Positions 36,456-45,814 are shown, numbered from the stretch's first letter. The stretch is DNA of 62,349 nucleotides from Akkermansiaceae bacterium UBA1315 (GCA_002307065.1 DBTN01000004.1:90352-152700); one strand, 5' to 3'. Numbers and translations: made by a program. The notes: a model not told the origin generated them from the sequence alone.

Positions 36456-39149
36456 ATGAAAAAACGTTATTTATTGCCACTGGTCGCCGTTATTCCGAGT
36501 GCTTACGCTTGGGAGCCCTCGAAGGAAGTGCCGAACACCCAGCTTGAAGCCTTCATTTGTCCGGAGGGTTATGAGGTCACCGCGTGGGCGACCACCCCAG
36601 ACCTCTACAATCCGACGAACATGGATATCGATCACCTCGGCCGGATTTGGGTCGCAGAAGGTGTGCGTTATCGGACCAAAGGCGCAAAACGGCAAGAAGG
36701 CGGCGATCGCATCGTCGTTCTCGAAGATTCGAATGGTGATGGAAAAGCGGACAAGTCCTCGACGTTTTGGCAGGATCCCGAATTGGTTTCGCCGCTGGGC
36801 ATCGCGGTTTTTGACAATGTCGTCATCGTTTCCCAGCCGCCGCATTTGCTGAAACTGACGGATGTGAATCGCAACGGAAAGCTGGAGCTCGATCAGGGTG
36901 ACACCCGCGAAGTGTTGTTGACCGGTTTTAACGGTCGCAATCACGACCACTCGTTGCACTCGCTCACTGGCGGTCCCGATGGGAAATGGTACTTCAACCA
37001 AGGAAACGCCAGCGCTATTTTCACCGACAAATCCGGCCGGGCTTTTCCGATCGGCGGATCGTATTATAAAAGCGGTGGCGGCGAATGGCCGTTCGATACG
37101 GCAGCGGCTGCTGGCCAAAAATCGGCGGACGGATTTGTTTATGTCGGCGGTTTCACCGTTCGGATGAATCCGGACGCGACGAATGCGGAGATCATTGGCT
37201 TCGGCTACCGGAACTCGTACGAGCAGACGATCACCTCTCGCGGCGATGTTTTTCAAAATGACAACGATGATCCACCGGCTTGCCGCGTGACTCACGTGTT
37301 GGAACACGGAAACGCCGGATTCTTTTCGCGCGACGGTAAGCGCATGTGGAATGCGGACCGTCGCCCGGGCCAAGACACTCCGACTGCGGAATGGCGCCAG
37401 GAAGATCCGGACACGATGCCTGCGGGCGACGTTTACGGTGGAGGCTCGCCGACCGGTATCGTGTTTTACGAAAACGGCGCGATGGGTGAAAAATTTGCAG
37501 GCACCTTGCTCTCGTGCGAACCCGGCCGAAACGTGATTTTTTCTTATCAACCTGAGATTCAGGGCGCGAGTTACACGCTCGATCGGAAGGATTTCCTGAC
37601 GACCAATTCGGACGGCGTTTTTGACGGCTCGGACTTCGTCGGCGGCGTGAAACTCCAGAAGGATAAAACCAAGGACGACGTCTCACATTTCCTTTTCCGT
37701 CCGTCGGATGTGGCGGTGGGACCAGATGGTGCGCTTTATGTCGCCGATTGGACGGACCCGCGCGTCGGTGGTCACGACACCCAGGACGAAGCGGCGAGCG
37801 GCATCATTTACCGGGTCGCACCGAAAGGGTTCAAGTCAGTCGTTCCGAAAATCGATCTGAACACGATCGAAGGCGCGATCACCGCGTTAAAATCTCCTGC
37901 GGTCAACACCCGCTGGCTCGGTTTCCAGAAGCTGAAATCCTCCGGCGCTTCCGCTTACGATGCCGTCGCCAAGGTGCTCGCTGACGAAAATCCCTATGTC
38001 GCGTCTCGTGCGATTTGGTTGATGCCATATCTCGGAGAAAAAGGAATCGCCAAGGTGAATGAGCTGATCACCAGTAAAAATGAGGCGACGCGTCTCACCG
38101 CTTTCCGTGCGATCCGCCGGACGGACGGAGCGATTGATGCCCTGCCTTTCGCCAAAAAGCTGGCGAAGGATCCAGCTCCGATCGTGCGTTCTGAAGCCGC
38201 GCTGGCGGTGCGTTATCTGCCCTTTGAAGAGGCGTCCGATGTCTTGGTGGAAGTTGCGAAACTTTATGACGGACAAGACCGTGCTTATCTCGACAACCTC
38301 GGACGCGGAACCGGTCACCATGGCGACGCGCTTTGGAAGAAGCTCGTGGAAGTCATGAAACCGGGTGAACCGATCGCGTGGTCCGATACCTTCGCCCGTC
38401 TGACCTGGAGACTGATGCCGGTTTCCGCTGTGGACTCGCTGAAAGTCCGTGCTTTGAGTGCGAGTCTCACTCCAGAGCAACGCAAGCTCGCGGTCGATAC
38501 GATTGCCTTTATCAATGACCGGTCATCGGCGGACGCAATGCTGGATCTCGCTGCGAAAGATTCACCGGTCCGCGATCAGGCGATTTGGTGGCTGAAGAAC
38601 CGCAATCAAGGAGAGTGGTCGTCGATGAATCTTTTTCCTGAAATGGAAAAGCGTGGCTTGGTCACCAAACCACAGGCGTTGGTCGAAGTCACCGTTCCCG
38701 CAAGACCGACGACGACTCAGTTCAAGGTTGAAGACGTGCTGAAGTTGGAAGGCGATCCGGCGCGTGGGAAAATCGCTGCGGCTCGCTGCATCATGTGCCA
38801 CAAGATCGGCAGCGCCGGACCGGACTACGGACCTGACTTGAAAGGCTTCGGCTCGCGCCAACCTCCTGAAGTCATTGCCAAAGCGATCGTTGATCCTTCG
38901 GCAGATATTGCCCACGGCTTTGACGGAACGGCGATCAACCTCAAGGATGGCAAATGGATCGACGGCAAGCTTGTTGCTGATGCGGATCCGGTCGTGATCA
39001 TTTCCACCGGTGGTTTGACCCAAAACGTTCCGAAAGATCAAATCGCCAGCCGGAAAAAGATGGACCGCTCGTTGATGCTGAGCGCCGATCAACTGGGGCT
39101 CACTGCTCAGGACGTCGCTGACATCCTGTCGTGGATGAAAACCTACTGA
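36456..39149 (+). CDS. PVC-type membrane-bound dehydrogenase with HEAT repeats and CxxCH heme domain
   Basis: 897 residues. Signal peptide MKKRYLLPLVAVIPSAYA. Residues about 30-470 form the beta-propeller-like dehydrogenase region known from Planctomycetes and Verrucomicrobia (NMDIDHLGRIWVAEGVRYR, HDHSLHSLTGGPDGKWYFNQG, FRPSDVAVGPDGALYVADW). Residues about 480-720 are HEAT-like helical repeats. The last 130 residues carry the c-type heme motif CIMCH (Cys778, Cys781, His782) and the PVC heme-domain text PSADIAHGFDG. Such proteins are periplasmic, and a sugar or alcohol oxidation role is suspected but not shown. Stand-alone gene. Confidence 0.88.
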   Translation: MKKRYLLPLVAVIPSAYAWEPSKEVPNTQLEAFICPEGYEVTAWATTPDLYNPTNMDIDHLGRIWVAEGVRYRTKGAKRQEGGDRIVVLEDSNGDGKADKSSTFWQDPELVSPLGIAVFDNVVIVSQPPHLLKLTDVNRNGKLELDQGDTREVLLTGFNGRNHDHSLHSLTGGPDGKWYFNQGNASAIFTDKSGRAFPIGGSYYKSGGGEWPFDTAAAAGQKSADGFVYVGGFTVRMNPDATNAEIIGFGYRNSYEQTITSRGDVFQNDNDDPPACRVTHVLEHGNAGFFSRDGKRMWNADRRPGQDTPTAEWRQEDPDTMPAGDVYGGGSPTGIVFYENGAMGEKFAGTLLSCEPGRNVIFSYQPEIQGASYTLDRKDFLTTNSDGVFDGSDFVGGVKLQKDKTKDDVSHFLFRPSDVAVGPDGALYVADWTDPRVGGHDTQDEAASGIIYRVAPKGFKSVVPKIDLNTIEGAITALKSPAVNTRWLGFQKLKSSGASAYDAVAKVLADENPYVASRAIWLMPYLGEKGIAKVNELITSKNEATRLTAFRAIRRTDGAIDALPFAKKLAKDPAPIVRSEAALAVRYLPFEEASDVLVEVAKLYDGQDRAYLDNLGRGTGHHGDALWKKLVEVMKPGEPIAWSDTFARLTWRLMPVSAVDSLKVRALSASLTPEQRKLAVDTIAFINDRSSADAMLDLAAKDSPVRDQAIWWLKNRNQGEWSSMNLFPEMEKRGLVTKPQALVEVTVPARPTTTQFKVEDVLKLEGDPARGKIAAARCIMCHKIGSAGPDYGPDLKGFGSRQPPEVIAKAIVDPSADIAHGFDGTAINLKDGKWIDGKLVADADPVVIISTGGLTQNVPKDQIASRKKMDRSLMLSADQLGLTAQDVADILSWMKTY

Positions 39150-39193
39150 GGTTTCCGATCGCCTCGGATCTGATCGTCAGAAATCCGGGGCGA

Positions 39194-39240
39194 GCCACCA
39201 GGGTGGCGGTTCATCAGGTGGCGGCGGATTTTTCCGCCGC
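39194..39240. terminator. Tandem hairpins between the heme-protein and LysM genes
   Basis: GCCACCAGGGTGGC at 39194-39207 and GCGGCGGATTTTTCCGCCGC at 39221-39240 are two perfect stem-loops between convergent genes. The second has an 8-bp stem. No T-run after either, so a terminator role is plausible but not certain. Confidence 0.4.
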
Positions 39241-39356
39241 AGTGCTCCGTGGCGTTTTCGCAAAACTGGGCGGAAAAGCGCCACTCTATCCAGTTCGTCC
39301 GGTGTGGGGCAATGGGCAGAGAAACGTTTTTGTCGCCCAGTCGAAGCTGGAATCGG

Positions 39357-39914
39357 TTAGTATTTCGGAATGACCAAAACTTTGCCGATCTGGATTAACG
39401 ATCCGGAAAGACCGTTGGCGCGCTGAATGGCGGTGACGGTCGTTTTGTTGCGACTGGCGATCTTGGAAAGGGTGTCGCCTTTTTTCACCGTGTAGCGGGT
39501 TGCCGCAGGAGCTTTCGCTTTTGGCTTGGCCTTTGCCACAACCGGTTTCGGCTTCGGTTTCGCCGTCGAGGTCGAGGTGGTTTTGGTGACGCTGGAAGAG
39601 GATGAAGAGGCGACCCTTGAAGGCGACGAGCTCAGCGGAACCGACGATGGCGGGGGCTGTTCGCTCTGAGCAATCATCGGCGGATCGTCGACCTGGATTT
39701 CAGGTTCGGGCGTGCGGTCTGGTTTCGACGAGCGTTTCCATTTGGATGGATTGTCCGCCCAGTCTTCGACGTAATTTCCGCGGCTGTCGAATGGGCCCAT
39801 GCCCTGCGGATGGGCACCCGGATTGTTTGTGTTTTCAGACAAACCCGAAGATCCGCAGCCGATAACGGAAAGGGCAGCAAGGCCCAACGCGATGATCGTA
39901 AACGTCAACTTCAT
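39357..39914 (-). CDS. LysM-domain lipoprotein
   Basis: 185 residues from ATG at 39914. The N-terminus MKLTFTIIALGLAALSVIGC has a lipobox with Cys20 as the lipidation site. The middle is disordered, rich in Pro, Ser and Lys/Ala (KPKPKPVVAKAKPKAKAP). The C-terminal 48 residues are one LysM domain (YTVKKGDTLSKIASRNKTT). It is expected to be anchored in a membrane and to bind peptidoglycan glycan chains. It stands alone. Confidence 0.88.
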   Translation of the reverse strand: MKLTFTIIALGLAALSVIGCGSSGLSENTNNPGAHPQGMGPFDSRGNYVEDWADNPSKWKRSSKPDRTPEPEIQVDDPPMIAQSEQPPPSSVPLSSSPSRVASSSSSSVTKTTSTSTAKPKPKPVVAKAKPKAKAPAATRYTVKKGDTLSKIASRNKTTVTAIQRANGLSGSLIQIGKVLVIPKY

Positions 39915-40050
39915 GCCGTCCATCATGGAGAACCGGCGCGGTTTGGCAAAACATTGTTAAGGGATACGAATTTTTTCCGTGGTTTCGCTCTCAAATTTCC
40001 GGCTTGCCGGACGGAGACGCAGATGCGAATCACTAGGGTGGAATGAGAAA

Positions 40051-40123
40051 GGGGCATTAGCTCAGTTGGTAGAGCGTTTCGTTCGCAATGAAAAGGTCAG
40101 CGGTTCGATTCCGCTATGCTCCA
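40051..40123 (+). tRNA. tRNA-Ala (anticodon CGC)
   Basis: A 73-base cloverleaf: acceptor GGGGCAT/ATGCTCC with the alanine identity pair G3-U70, D-arm GCTCAGTTGGTAGAGC, anticodon loop TTCGCAA, T-arm with GGTTCGATTCC, discriminator A. The 3' CCA is not encoded. It reads GCG codons. Confidence 0.95.
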
Positions 40124-40346
40124 CTTTTCTCCGCGGTTTTTCCCGGCTGGGTTCCGGTTCCTGAAGACCGTCTTAGCCCGGATTTTGTCCAGTTGGTCAC
40201 AATTGGGATGACATCTTGAAAGGGCTTCCGTACTCACGCTCAGCGAGCATGTAAAATGTTGGAAATCATCGTTGTATGGATGATTTGGCGCGACGTCTGC
40301 ATGCTGTAAGGCTGCGAAAAACCCACAAACTTCGATCTTTAAACTG

Positions 40347-40871
40347 ATGAAATGGAAAAAGGAAATTCTATCGAGCTCGATCGCGATTCTTGCTCTCGGC
40401 GGACTGCTCTTTTTGGGCAGACCTTTGGAAGAGGCGGCGTTTGAGGAGCCCGTTCGCGGTGATGTTTCGGCGAACGAAATGACGCTCACGACCACCAATG
40501 ACTCGATTTTGGTTTTTCAAAAAGCGTTCTGGCGTTACCCGCAGGCGGAAGACGAAATTCTCCATGCCGAACGCCGGGAGTGGTCGAACCCGAAGGAAGG
40601 AGTCAAAAAATGGCAGTGGTTCCTGATGATTCGCCCAGGCCCGGAATTGAGAGCTTGGCTTGAATCCAATCCCTTCCTGCTCGCCTCGGTCTCACCGCCC
40701 AAGCCGATCACTGGATTTGCTCCATCGCCGACGTGGTTCAAGACCGCAGGCGATTCCGCGCTGCGTCATCAGAGCAATCACGAGCATTTCACGATCTCCT
40801 TTTCACCCGATTATCAGGTCGTCTACGCGACAGACGCTGGATTCGGTTTAGATCCGGAAGTGGCTCCCTGA
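40347..40871 (+). CDS. Uncharacterised protein with N-terminal membrane anchor
   Basis: 174 residues. The N-terminal helix SSSIAILALGGLLFLGRPL is a signal anchor. The remainder is soluble, with a Trp-rich part (KKWQWFLMIRPGPELRAWLE). I do not recognise the family. ATG at 40347 is preceded by a 223-bp gap after tRNA-Ala without visible features. Its end is 14 bp from the end of the convergent small gene. Coding character (codon use, acceptable composition) supports a real gene. Confidence 0.6.
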   Translation: MKWKKEILSSSIAILALGGLLFLGRPLEEAAFEEPVRGDVSANEMTLTTTNDSILVFQKAFWRYPQAEDEILHAERREWSNPKEGVKKWQWFLMIRPGPELRAWLESNPFLLASVSPPKPITGFAPSPTWFKTAGDSALRHQSNHEHFTISFSPDYQVVYATDAGFGLDPEVAP

Positions 40872-40885
40872 GGCTGCGGGGGCGG

Positions 40886-41110
40886 TTACTTTTTATCGGC
40901 GAAAAACCCGCCGAGCATATCGCCCAGACCGCCAAGAGTGCTGCTCGAACCGGTGGCCGAGCTCGAATCTTCACCGAGAAACTGGTTCACGAGAGGGTGC
41001 ATGTTTTCCGGGAGTTTCGTTTTCGCAAACTCGCCAACGGTTTGCAGCGCCTTGGTGGCCATTTCGTCGCTGAGACCAAGAGAAATAAGCTTCGCTTTCA
41101 GTTCATTCAT
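40886..41110 (-). CDS. Small DUF937/DUF2780-like protein
   Basis: 74 residues from ATG at 41110. It begins MNELKAKLISLGLSDEMATK, continues with a helix LQTVGEFAKTKLPENMHPLV, and ends with a Gly/Ser-rich tail (SSTLGGLGDMLGGFFADKK) like those of DUF937 and DUF2780 proteins. The frame upstream runs through the tRNA-Leu gene and is an artefact. tRNA-Leu lies 26 bp upstream on the same strand, so the gene may be transcribed with it. Function unknown. Confidence 0.6.
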   Translation of the reverse strand: MNELKAKLISLGLSDEMATKALQTVGEFAKTKLPENMHPLVNQFLGEDSSSATGSSSTLGGLGDMLGGFFADKK

Positions 41111-41136
41111 GATGATGGGGGACTCGAATGGAAAAG

Positions 41137-41218
41137 TACCGGGAACAGGACTCGAACCTGCACAAGCAAGCTTACTTGATCCTAAGTCAAGCGCGTCTAC
41201 CAATTCCGCCATCCCGGC
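41137..41218 (-). tRNA. tRNA-Leu (anticodon UAG)
   Basis: An 82-base class II tRNA read on the minus strand. Acceptor GCCGGGA pairs with TCCCGGT (the first pair is G1-U72, unusual but possible), D-arm GGCGGAATTGGTAGACGC, anticodon loop CTTAGGA, a short variable arm GTAAGCTTGCTTGTG, T-arm AGGTTCGAGTCCT, discriminator A. CCA not encoded. Confidence 0.92.
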
Positions 41219-41233
41219 AGGTGCGTGGTCACG

Positions 41234-42460
41234 TTAGCCACCGGTTGCACGAGGGCAAGCGCGCAATGCGAGGCGGTGAAAATCCGCGGCAGGCAGCACC
41301 GCGCCCGGACTTTTCCACGAAAGTTCCAGAACATGAAACCGGCTTCCGAGCTGAGCGGGGTGGGTGAGCGATTGAAACTGCCGCAACGCCGCCGGATCGG
41401 GTTGGCCTTCGAGTGAGATGAGCCAGTCGCGCGCCTCGTGGGTGATCCAGTTTCCCTGAGTTCGGAACACAACCGGTTCCGCTCCGAGACCGATCGCGGC
41501 CTCCGCGAGGGCCGTGAAGTCGACGTGCGCGGTGATATCGATTTCTCCCGGATCTTTCAGCGGATCTTCGCCGGCCCGATGCTTCGAAAACGTCCGCAGC
41601 GTGCCGGTCACACGATCCGGATGATAATATTCCGGCCGGGCAAATCCGTAGTCCGGCCAGATCAGCAAACCGGTCGAGAGGCCATCTCGCAGTGGCGACA
41701 GAAACTCCGCGAAATTCGTCCGCAATTCGGTGCGGTAGTTTTCCGGGAAATCGGCCCCGAGGAAACTCAAAGCTTCGAGAGATTTTTCATCCTCGACCGG
41801 TTTGGCCGTATCCCAGCGAAATGCGCCGGCCTCATCCAGCGCGACCCGGCATTCGTGCCACTGGCCGGATTTCCACTCGATCACTTGGAAAGGCAGGGCG
41901 TCGAGAACCTCATTGCCGAAAACGATTCCCGGCAGCGGGGTCGAAGCGAGTTCGGTCGGATCGGAAAAAAACCGGACGTTTGTGTAGCGGTTCAGCGTTT
42001 CGCGTTGCGCGCGGTGCAAAAGCGGCAACGGTTCGACGATCGCATATTCCACGACGGAAAAAGCGAGCGGCTCAAGTTTTTCCAAAGTGGAAAGAATATC
42101 GGTGGCCAGCGTTCCGTCGTGCGCGCCGATTTCGGTGATCCGCCACGGGTTGGGCGAACCGGTTTCCCGCCACCAGCGGACGAACCGACGAGCCAGAATT
42201 TCCCCGAACAACGGGCCGACGCTGACGCTCGTGAAAAAATCGCCTTCACGTCCGACCTGCCGCGTTTCCCGAGCGTAGTAGCCGAGTTGCGGATCGTAGA
42301 GGGATGCCGCCATGAATTCGGGGAACGCCAGCGGCCCTTCTTCGGCGATGCGTTTCTTCAAGCTCGCCTGTAACGAAGGGGTTGCGGGACCGGTCCGGGT
42401 CGGGTAGAGGTTGGCGAGAGTTTCCGCTGGAAAAGGCGGCGATGATTCCGGATCTGGCAT
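41234..42460 (-). CDS. MidA-type class I SAM-dependent methyltransferase
   Basis: 408 residues from ATG at 42460. It is a recognisable member of the SAM-dependent methyltransferase MidA/NDUFAF7 family (YP_009-like bacterial proteins of similar length): EEGPLAFPEFMAASLYDPQLGYYA near the N-terminus, SAM loop EIGAHDGTLATDIL, VFGNEVLDALPFQ, and WPDYGFARPEYYHPDR with DITAHVDFTALAEAA. NDUFAF7 methylates an arginine of a respiratory complex I subunit; the bacterial targets are not known. The start codon shares two bases with the start of the divergent penicillin-binding-protein gene, so its promoter and leader lie inside that gene, or it is leaderless. Confidence 0.85.
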   Translation of the reverse strand: MPDPESSPPFPAETLANLYPTRTGPATPSLQASLKKRIAEEGPLAFPEFMAASLYDPQLGYYARETRQVGREGDFFTSVSVGPLFGEILARRFVRWWRETGSPNPWRITEIGAHDGTLATDILSTLEKLEPLAFSVVEYAIVEPLPLLHRAQRETLNRYTNVRFFSDPTELASTPLPGIVFGNEVLDALPFQVIEWKSGQWHECRVALDEAGAFRWDTAKPVEDEKSLEALSFLGADFPENYRTELRTNFAEFLSPLRDGLSTGLLIWPDYGFARPEYYHPDRVTGTLRTFSKHRAGEDPLKDPGEIDITAHVDFTALAEAAIGLGAEPVVFRTQGNWITHEARDWLISLEGQPDPAALRQFQSLTHPAQLGSRFHVLELSWKSPGAVLPAADFHRLALRACPRATGG

Positions 42461-44894
42461 GGCTGATAATCGAAATACCCCTCGAAACAAGAGGCTGAAG
42501 CGCCGTTTCTACAAGCGCAAAGGCTTCTGGCTCATTCTGTTTCTGCTCGGCATGATGACCTGCATCTGCGGCTGGATCGCGGCGGACCTCTACACCCGCG
42601 AGTTCCGCGAACGGGCGGAAACGTACGATCTGGAGCGAATCAATGATCTGGAAATTCCGAGTTTGATCGTCGATCGAAACGGCAAGGAAATCGGTCGCAT
42701 TTTTGTTCAAAATCGCAGCGTCATCCCGATCGAAAAGGTTCCGCAAAAGATGATCGACGCGCTGACGGCTGGAGAAGACTCGCGGTATTTCACCCACAAA
42801 GGCGTGGATTACATCGGGATTCTGCGGGCGGTGAAGCTGAATTTCGAAGCCGGTGGCGTGAACCAGGGCGCGAGCACGATCACCCAGCAGCTTGCCAGAA
42901 ATGCTTACAATCTAAAGCAGGAAGCGACGATCCGGAAAGAATCCGGCATCCAGCGCAAATTGGTCGAAGCATTCCTTTCCCGGCGCATCGAAGACCGGTA
43001 TTCAAAAATGCAGATCCTCGATTTTTACCTGAATCGGATCTACTTCGGCAGCGGGTTTTACGGCATCCGGTCGGCGGCTCTCGGGTATTTCGGCAAGGAG
43101 CCGATGGATCTGACCACCGAGGAATGTGCTTCGATCGTCGGACTGATCAAAAATCCGACCAATCTGTCCCCGCTCAATAAACCGGAAGCGAACAAGAAGG
43201 CGCGGAACTATGTGCTGAGCCGCATGGGCGACGAAGGGATGCTGAGCGCCACCGAGGTTGCGCGTTTGCAATCGTCTCCTTTGCGCCTGAATTCGCAGCC
43301 TCTTCGCCGCGGGACGAGCCACCTTTACGAGCGCGTGGCGGAAGCCGTCGGACGCGCGCTCGGTGAAGAAGCCCTCGCTTCCGGCGGCTTCAAGGTTCAC
43401 ACGACCATTCTCGCCGATGCTCAGAATGCCGCGGAAAAAGCGCTGGAGGAAAGCCTTTCCCGAGCCGAGAAAAAACCCGGATACACCCGGATGAAGTACG
43501 ATGACTATCGGAAGGGTTCGGAAAAAGGACCGGAATATCTCCAGGGCGCGGTGCTGATGGTGGATCACGAAACCGGTGAAGTGCTCGCTCACGTCGGCGG
43601 CCGCGATTACGCACAAGTGCCCTACGATTTCATCGAGCTTGGCAGACGTCCGCTCGGCACGGCCTTTTTCCCATTTATCTACGCCGCCGGTCTCAGCAGC
43701 GGCGAGCTGACCCCGGCGTCGCTGGCGGAAGATGAACCGGTCGATAACCGCGCGGTGATGGTCGGCGGACAAGAAGGGATTTTGGGCGAGTGGGGCATGG
43801 AAGTTTCCTCACCGGTTTACGAAGGGCAGATCACGGTTCGCCGCGCGTTCGAAGCTTCGAAAATTGCCGCAACCGTCCGCCTGGCAGGTCAGATCGGCTT
43901 GCAGCGGGTCGTCGATGCAGGCGTGGCATTCGGCTTTCCGATGGAAAAATCCGAACCGCTGCCTCGGGTCAGCGTCGGTTGGGAATCGGCGTCGATGAAA
44001 CAGGCGGTGCGTGCGATCACGACTTTCGCTCGCGGCGGCCGAGCCGGCCCCTCGACGTTGATTTATGTCGACCGGGTCGAAAATTCGAGCGGGCGGGTTG
44101 TTTATCGCCGGGAGCGGGTGGCTTCCTCGACGCCGCAAGTGATCGATGACGCGACGGCTTGGCAAGTCCACAGCATGATGGCCGGGTCGCTGGAGCGCGG
44201 CACTTCCGAAGGCGCGCTCGACGGGTTGATCGAAAAACCCTTCCACGGCGCGGGCAAAGGAGGATCGACACACGATTTCGCGGACACCTGGTTTCTCGGT
44301 TATAACAAACGGATCACTTGCGGAGTTTGGACCGGTTTCCTGCAAGGCGCGGGGCAGCCCATTTACCCGGGAGCTTTCAGCCGCGATCTCTCGCTACCGG
44401 TTTGGCAGGCCGCGATGAACGCCGCCGCACCCTCTTTTGGAGGAGGAGAAATGACGCCGCCAAAATCGGTGATCGAGGTGCCTGTGTGCTCGGTTTCAGG
44501 TCAGCGGGCGACTCAGTTTTGCCAGCAACTGGTGGAGGATGTGAAAACGGGGATGATGCGTTCGAAGTCGACCGCCGTGCTCGAATATTTCCGCCGCGGG
44601 ACGGAAAATCTACCGTTTTGCTCGGTGCATTCCGGCACAGCAGGGGAAACGATTTCACCCGAAATGGCGATCTCGAATCTGCCGGCGCTCGACGCCATCC
44701 CGGTGCGTCCGCAATCGCCGGTCTTGCTCGGAGATGATCCGTATCACACGGATGTGCCAAGTTTCGCACCGGTTTCCGGCACGGTCGGTTTGGTGAGGAA
44801 ACGGACGAATGTTTTGGACAGCCTCGACATCGGAGATAGCGAAGGCGGAATCCCGCTCAAACGTCCTGCGCGCTTGATGATTCACGACGATTGA
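42459..44894 (+). CDS. Class A penicillin-binding protein with intact glycosyltransferase and degenerate transpeptidase
   Basis: 811 residues. A single N-terminal membrane helix (22-45) is preceded by a basic cytoplasmic tail. The GT51 domain is intact: catalytic Glu106 in GEDSRYFTHKGVD, QGASTITQQLARN, RKLVEAFLSRRIEDRYSK and IYFGSGFYGI. The transpeptidase fold is present but all three catalytic motifs are changed: SxxK reads TAFF (Thr401, Phe404), SxN reads SKI (467-469), and KTG reads KGG (600-602) in GAGKGGSTHDFADTWFLGY. The expected product is a glycan polymerase that cannot cross-link peptides. A downstream esterase gene starts 14 bp after its stop. Confidence 0.9.
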   Translation: MADNRNTPRNKRLKRRFYKRKGFWLILFLLGMMTCICGWIAADLYTREFRERAETYDLERINDLEIPSLIVDRNGKEIGRIFVQNRSVIPIEKVPQKMIDALTAGEDSRYFTHKGVDYIGILRAVKLNFEAGGVNQGASTITQQLARNAYNLKQEATIRKESGIQRKLVEAFLSRRIEDRYSKMQILDFYLNRIYFGSGFYGIRSAALGYFGKEPMDLTTEECASIVGLIKNPTNLSPLNKPEANKKARNYVLSRMGDEGMLSATEVARLQSSPLRLNSQPLRRGTSHLYERVAEAVGRALGEEALASGGFKVHTTILADAQNAAEKALEESLSRAEKKPGYTRMKYDDYRKGSEKGPEYLQGAVLMVDHETGEVLAHVGGRDYAQVPYDFIELGRRPLGTAFFPFIYAAGLSSGELTPASLAEDEPVDNRAVMVGGQEGILGEWGMEVSSPVYEGQITVRRAFEASKIAATVRLAGQIGLQRVVDAGVAFGFPMEKSEPLPRVSVGWESASMKQAVRAITTFARGGRAGPSTLIYVDRVENSSGRVVYRRERVASSTPQVIDDATAWQVHSMMAGSLERGTSEGALDGLIEKPFHGAGKGGSTHDFADTWFLGYNKRITCGVWTGFLQGAGQPIYPGAFSRDLSLPVWQAAMNAAAPSFGGGEMTPPKSVIEVPVCSVSGQRATQFCQQLVEDVKTGMMRSKSTAVLEYFRRGTENLPFCSVHSGTAGETISPEMAISNLPALDAIPVRPQSPVLLGDDPYHTDVPSFAPVSGTVGLVRKRTNVLDSLDIGDSEGGIPLKRPARLMIHDD

Positions 44895-44908
44895 AAGAAG
44901 GTCGGTGG

Positions 44909-45814
44909 ATGAAGCGTTTGCGCCTGATGCACCGACTCGCCATTCTCGTAGCGTTTTTCCCGCTCTCCGCTTTCGCCCAAAGCGCCAGTCCAGTGCTGTC
45001 GTTGCCGGAAATGCCGGAGCCGAAACACACCGAAGACTCGTCGGTGAAAGAAGGGGTTCCTCAAGGAAAGGTCACCCACCACGAATGGCGCGATTCGAAA
45101 GTTTTCCCCGGAACGGTCCGCGAATATTCCGTCTATGTGCCGGCTCAATACGACGGCTCGAAGGAAATCGCGGTGATGATTTTCCAAGATGGGCATTCCT
45201 ATCTGAATCCGAAAGGGGATTTCCGCGCCACCATCGTGATGGATAATCTGATTCACGCCGGAACGATCCCGCCGATGATCGGCATTTTCATCAACCCGGG
45301 TCATCGCGGCACGGAGCTTCCCAAAGCACCCTGGAACAGCAGCAACCGCAGCGTTGAATATGACACGCTCTCCGACGATTATGCCCGATTTCTGTTAGAT
45401 GAGATTTTACCAGAAGTGGGTAAAACGTATCGGCTTACCACCGATCCCGACCAACGCGCCGTCGCCGGCAGCAGCTCGGGTGGCATCTGCGCGTGGACGG
45501 TCGCATGGCAAAGACCGGATGCGTTTCGAAAGGTTTTTTCCTCGATCGGTTCATTCACCAATATTCGCGGCGGTGACGTCTATCCCGGCCTGATCCGGAA
45601 AACCGAGAAAAAACCGATCCGCGCCGTCATGCAAGACGGTCTTAACGACCTCGACAACCCTTTCGGCTCATGGCCCCTGGCCAACATGCAAATGGAAGCC
45701 GCATTAAAATTCGCCGGTTACGATTATCAATACTTCTGGGACCACGGCCAACATAACGGAAAATCCGCAGGACCGATCTTCCCGGAAATGATGCGCTGGC
45801 TTTGGAGAAAATAA
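44909..45814 (+). CDS. Secreted esterase of the enterochelin-esterase (Fes-like) alpha/beta-hydrolase family
   Basis: 301 residues from ATG at 44909 (a TTG at 44891 overlaps the preceding stop). Signal peptide HRLAILVAFFPLSAFAQ. The hydrolase core carries YSVYVPAQYDGSKEIAVMIF, the nucleophile elbow AGSSSGGICAW, and the late histidine in WDHGQHNG. Relatives cleave trilactone siderophores or sugar esters (feruloyl/acetyl-xylan). Cytoplasmic Fes lacks a signal peptide, so a periplasmic or secreted esterase is more likely. Possibly co-transcribed with the penicillin-binding protein. Confidence 0.85.
   Translation: MKRLRLMHRLAILVAFFPLSAFAQSASPVLSLPEMPEPKHTEDSSVKEGVPQGKVTHHEWRDSKVFPGTVREYSVYVPAQYDGSKEIAVMIFQDGHSYLNPKGDFRATIVMDNLIHAGTIPPMIGIFINPGHRGTELPKAPWNSSNRSVEYDTLSDDYARFLLDEILPEVGKTYRLTTDPDQRAVAGSSSGGICAWTVAWQRPDAFRKVFSSIGSFTNIRGGDVYPGLIRKTEKKPIRAVMQDGLNDLDNPFGSWPLANMQMEAALKFAGYDYQYFWDHGQHNGKSAGPIFPEMMRWLWRK

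Noticed and set aside
41111..41212. N-terminal extension of the small DUF937-like gene
   Set aside because: The extra residues are translation through the tRNA-Leu gene, so the internal ATG at 41110 was used.
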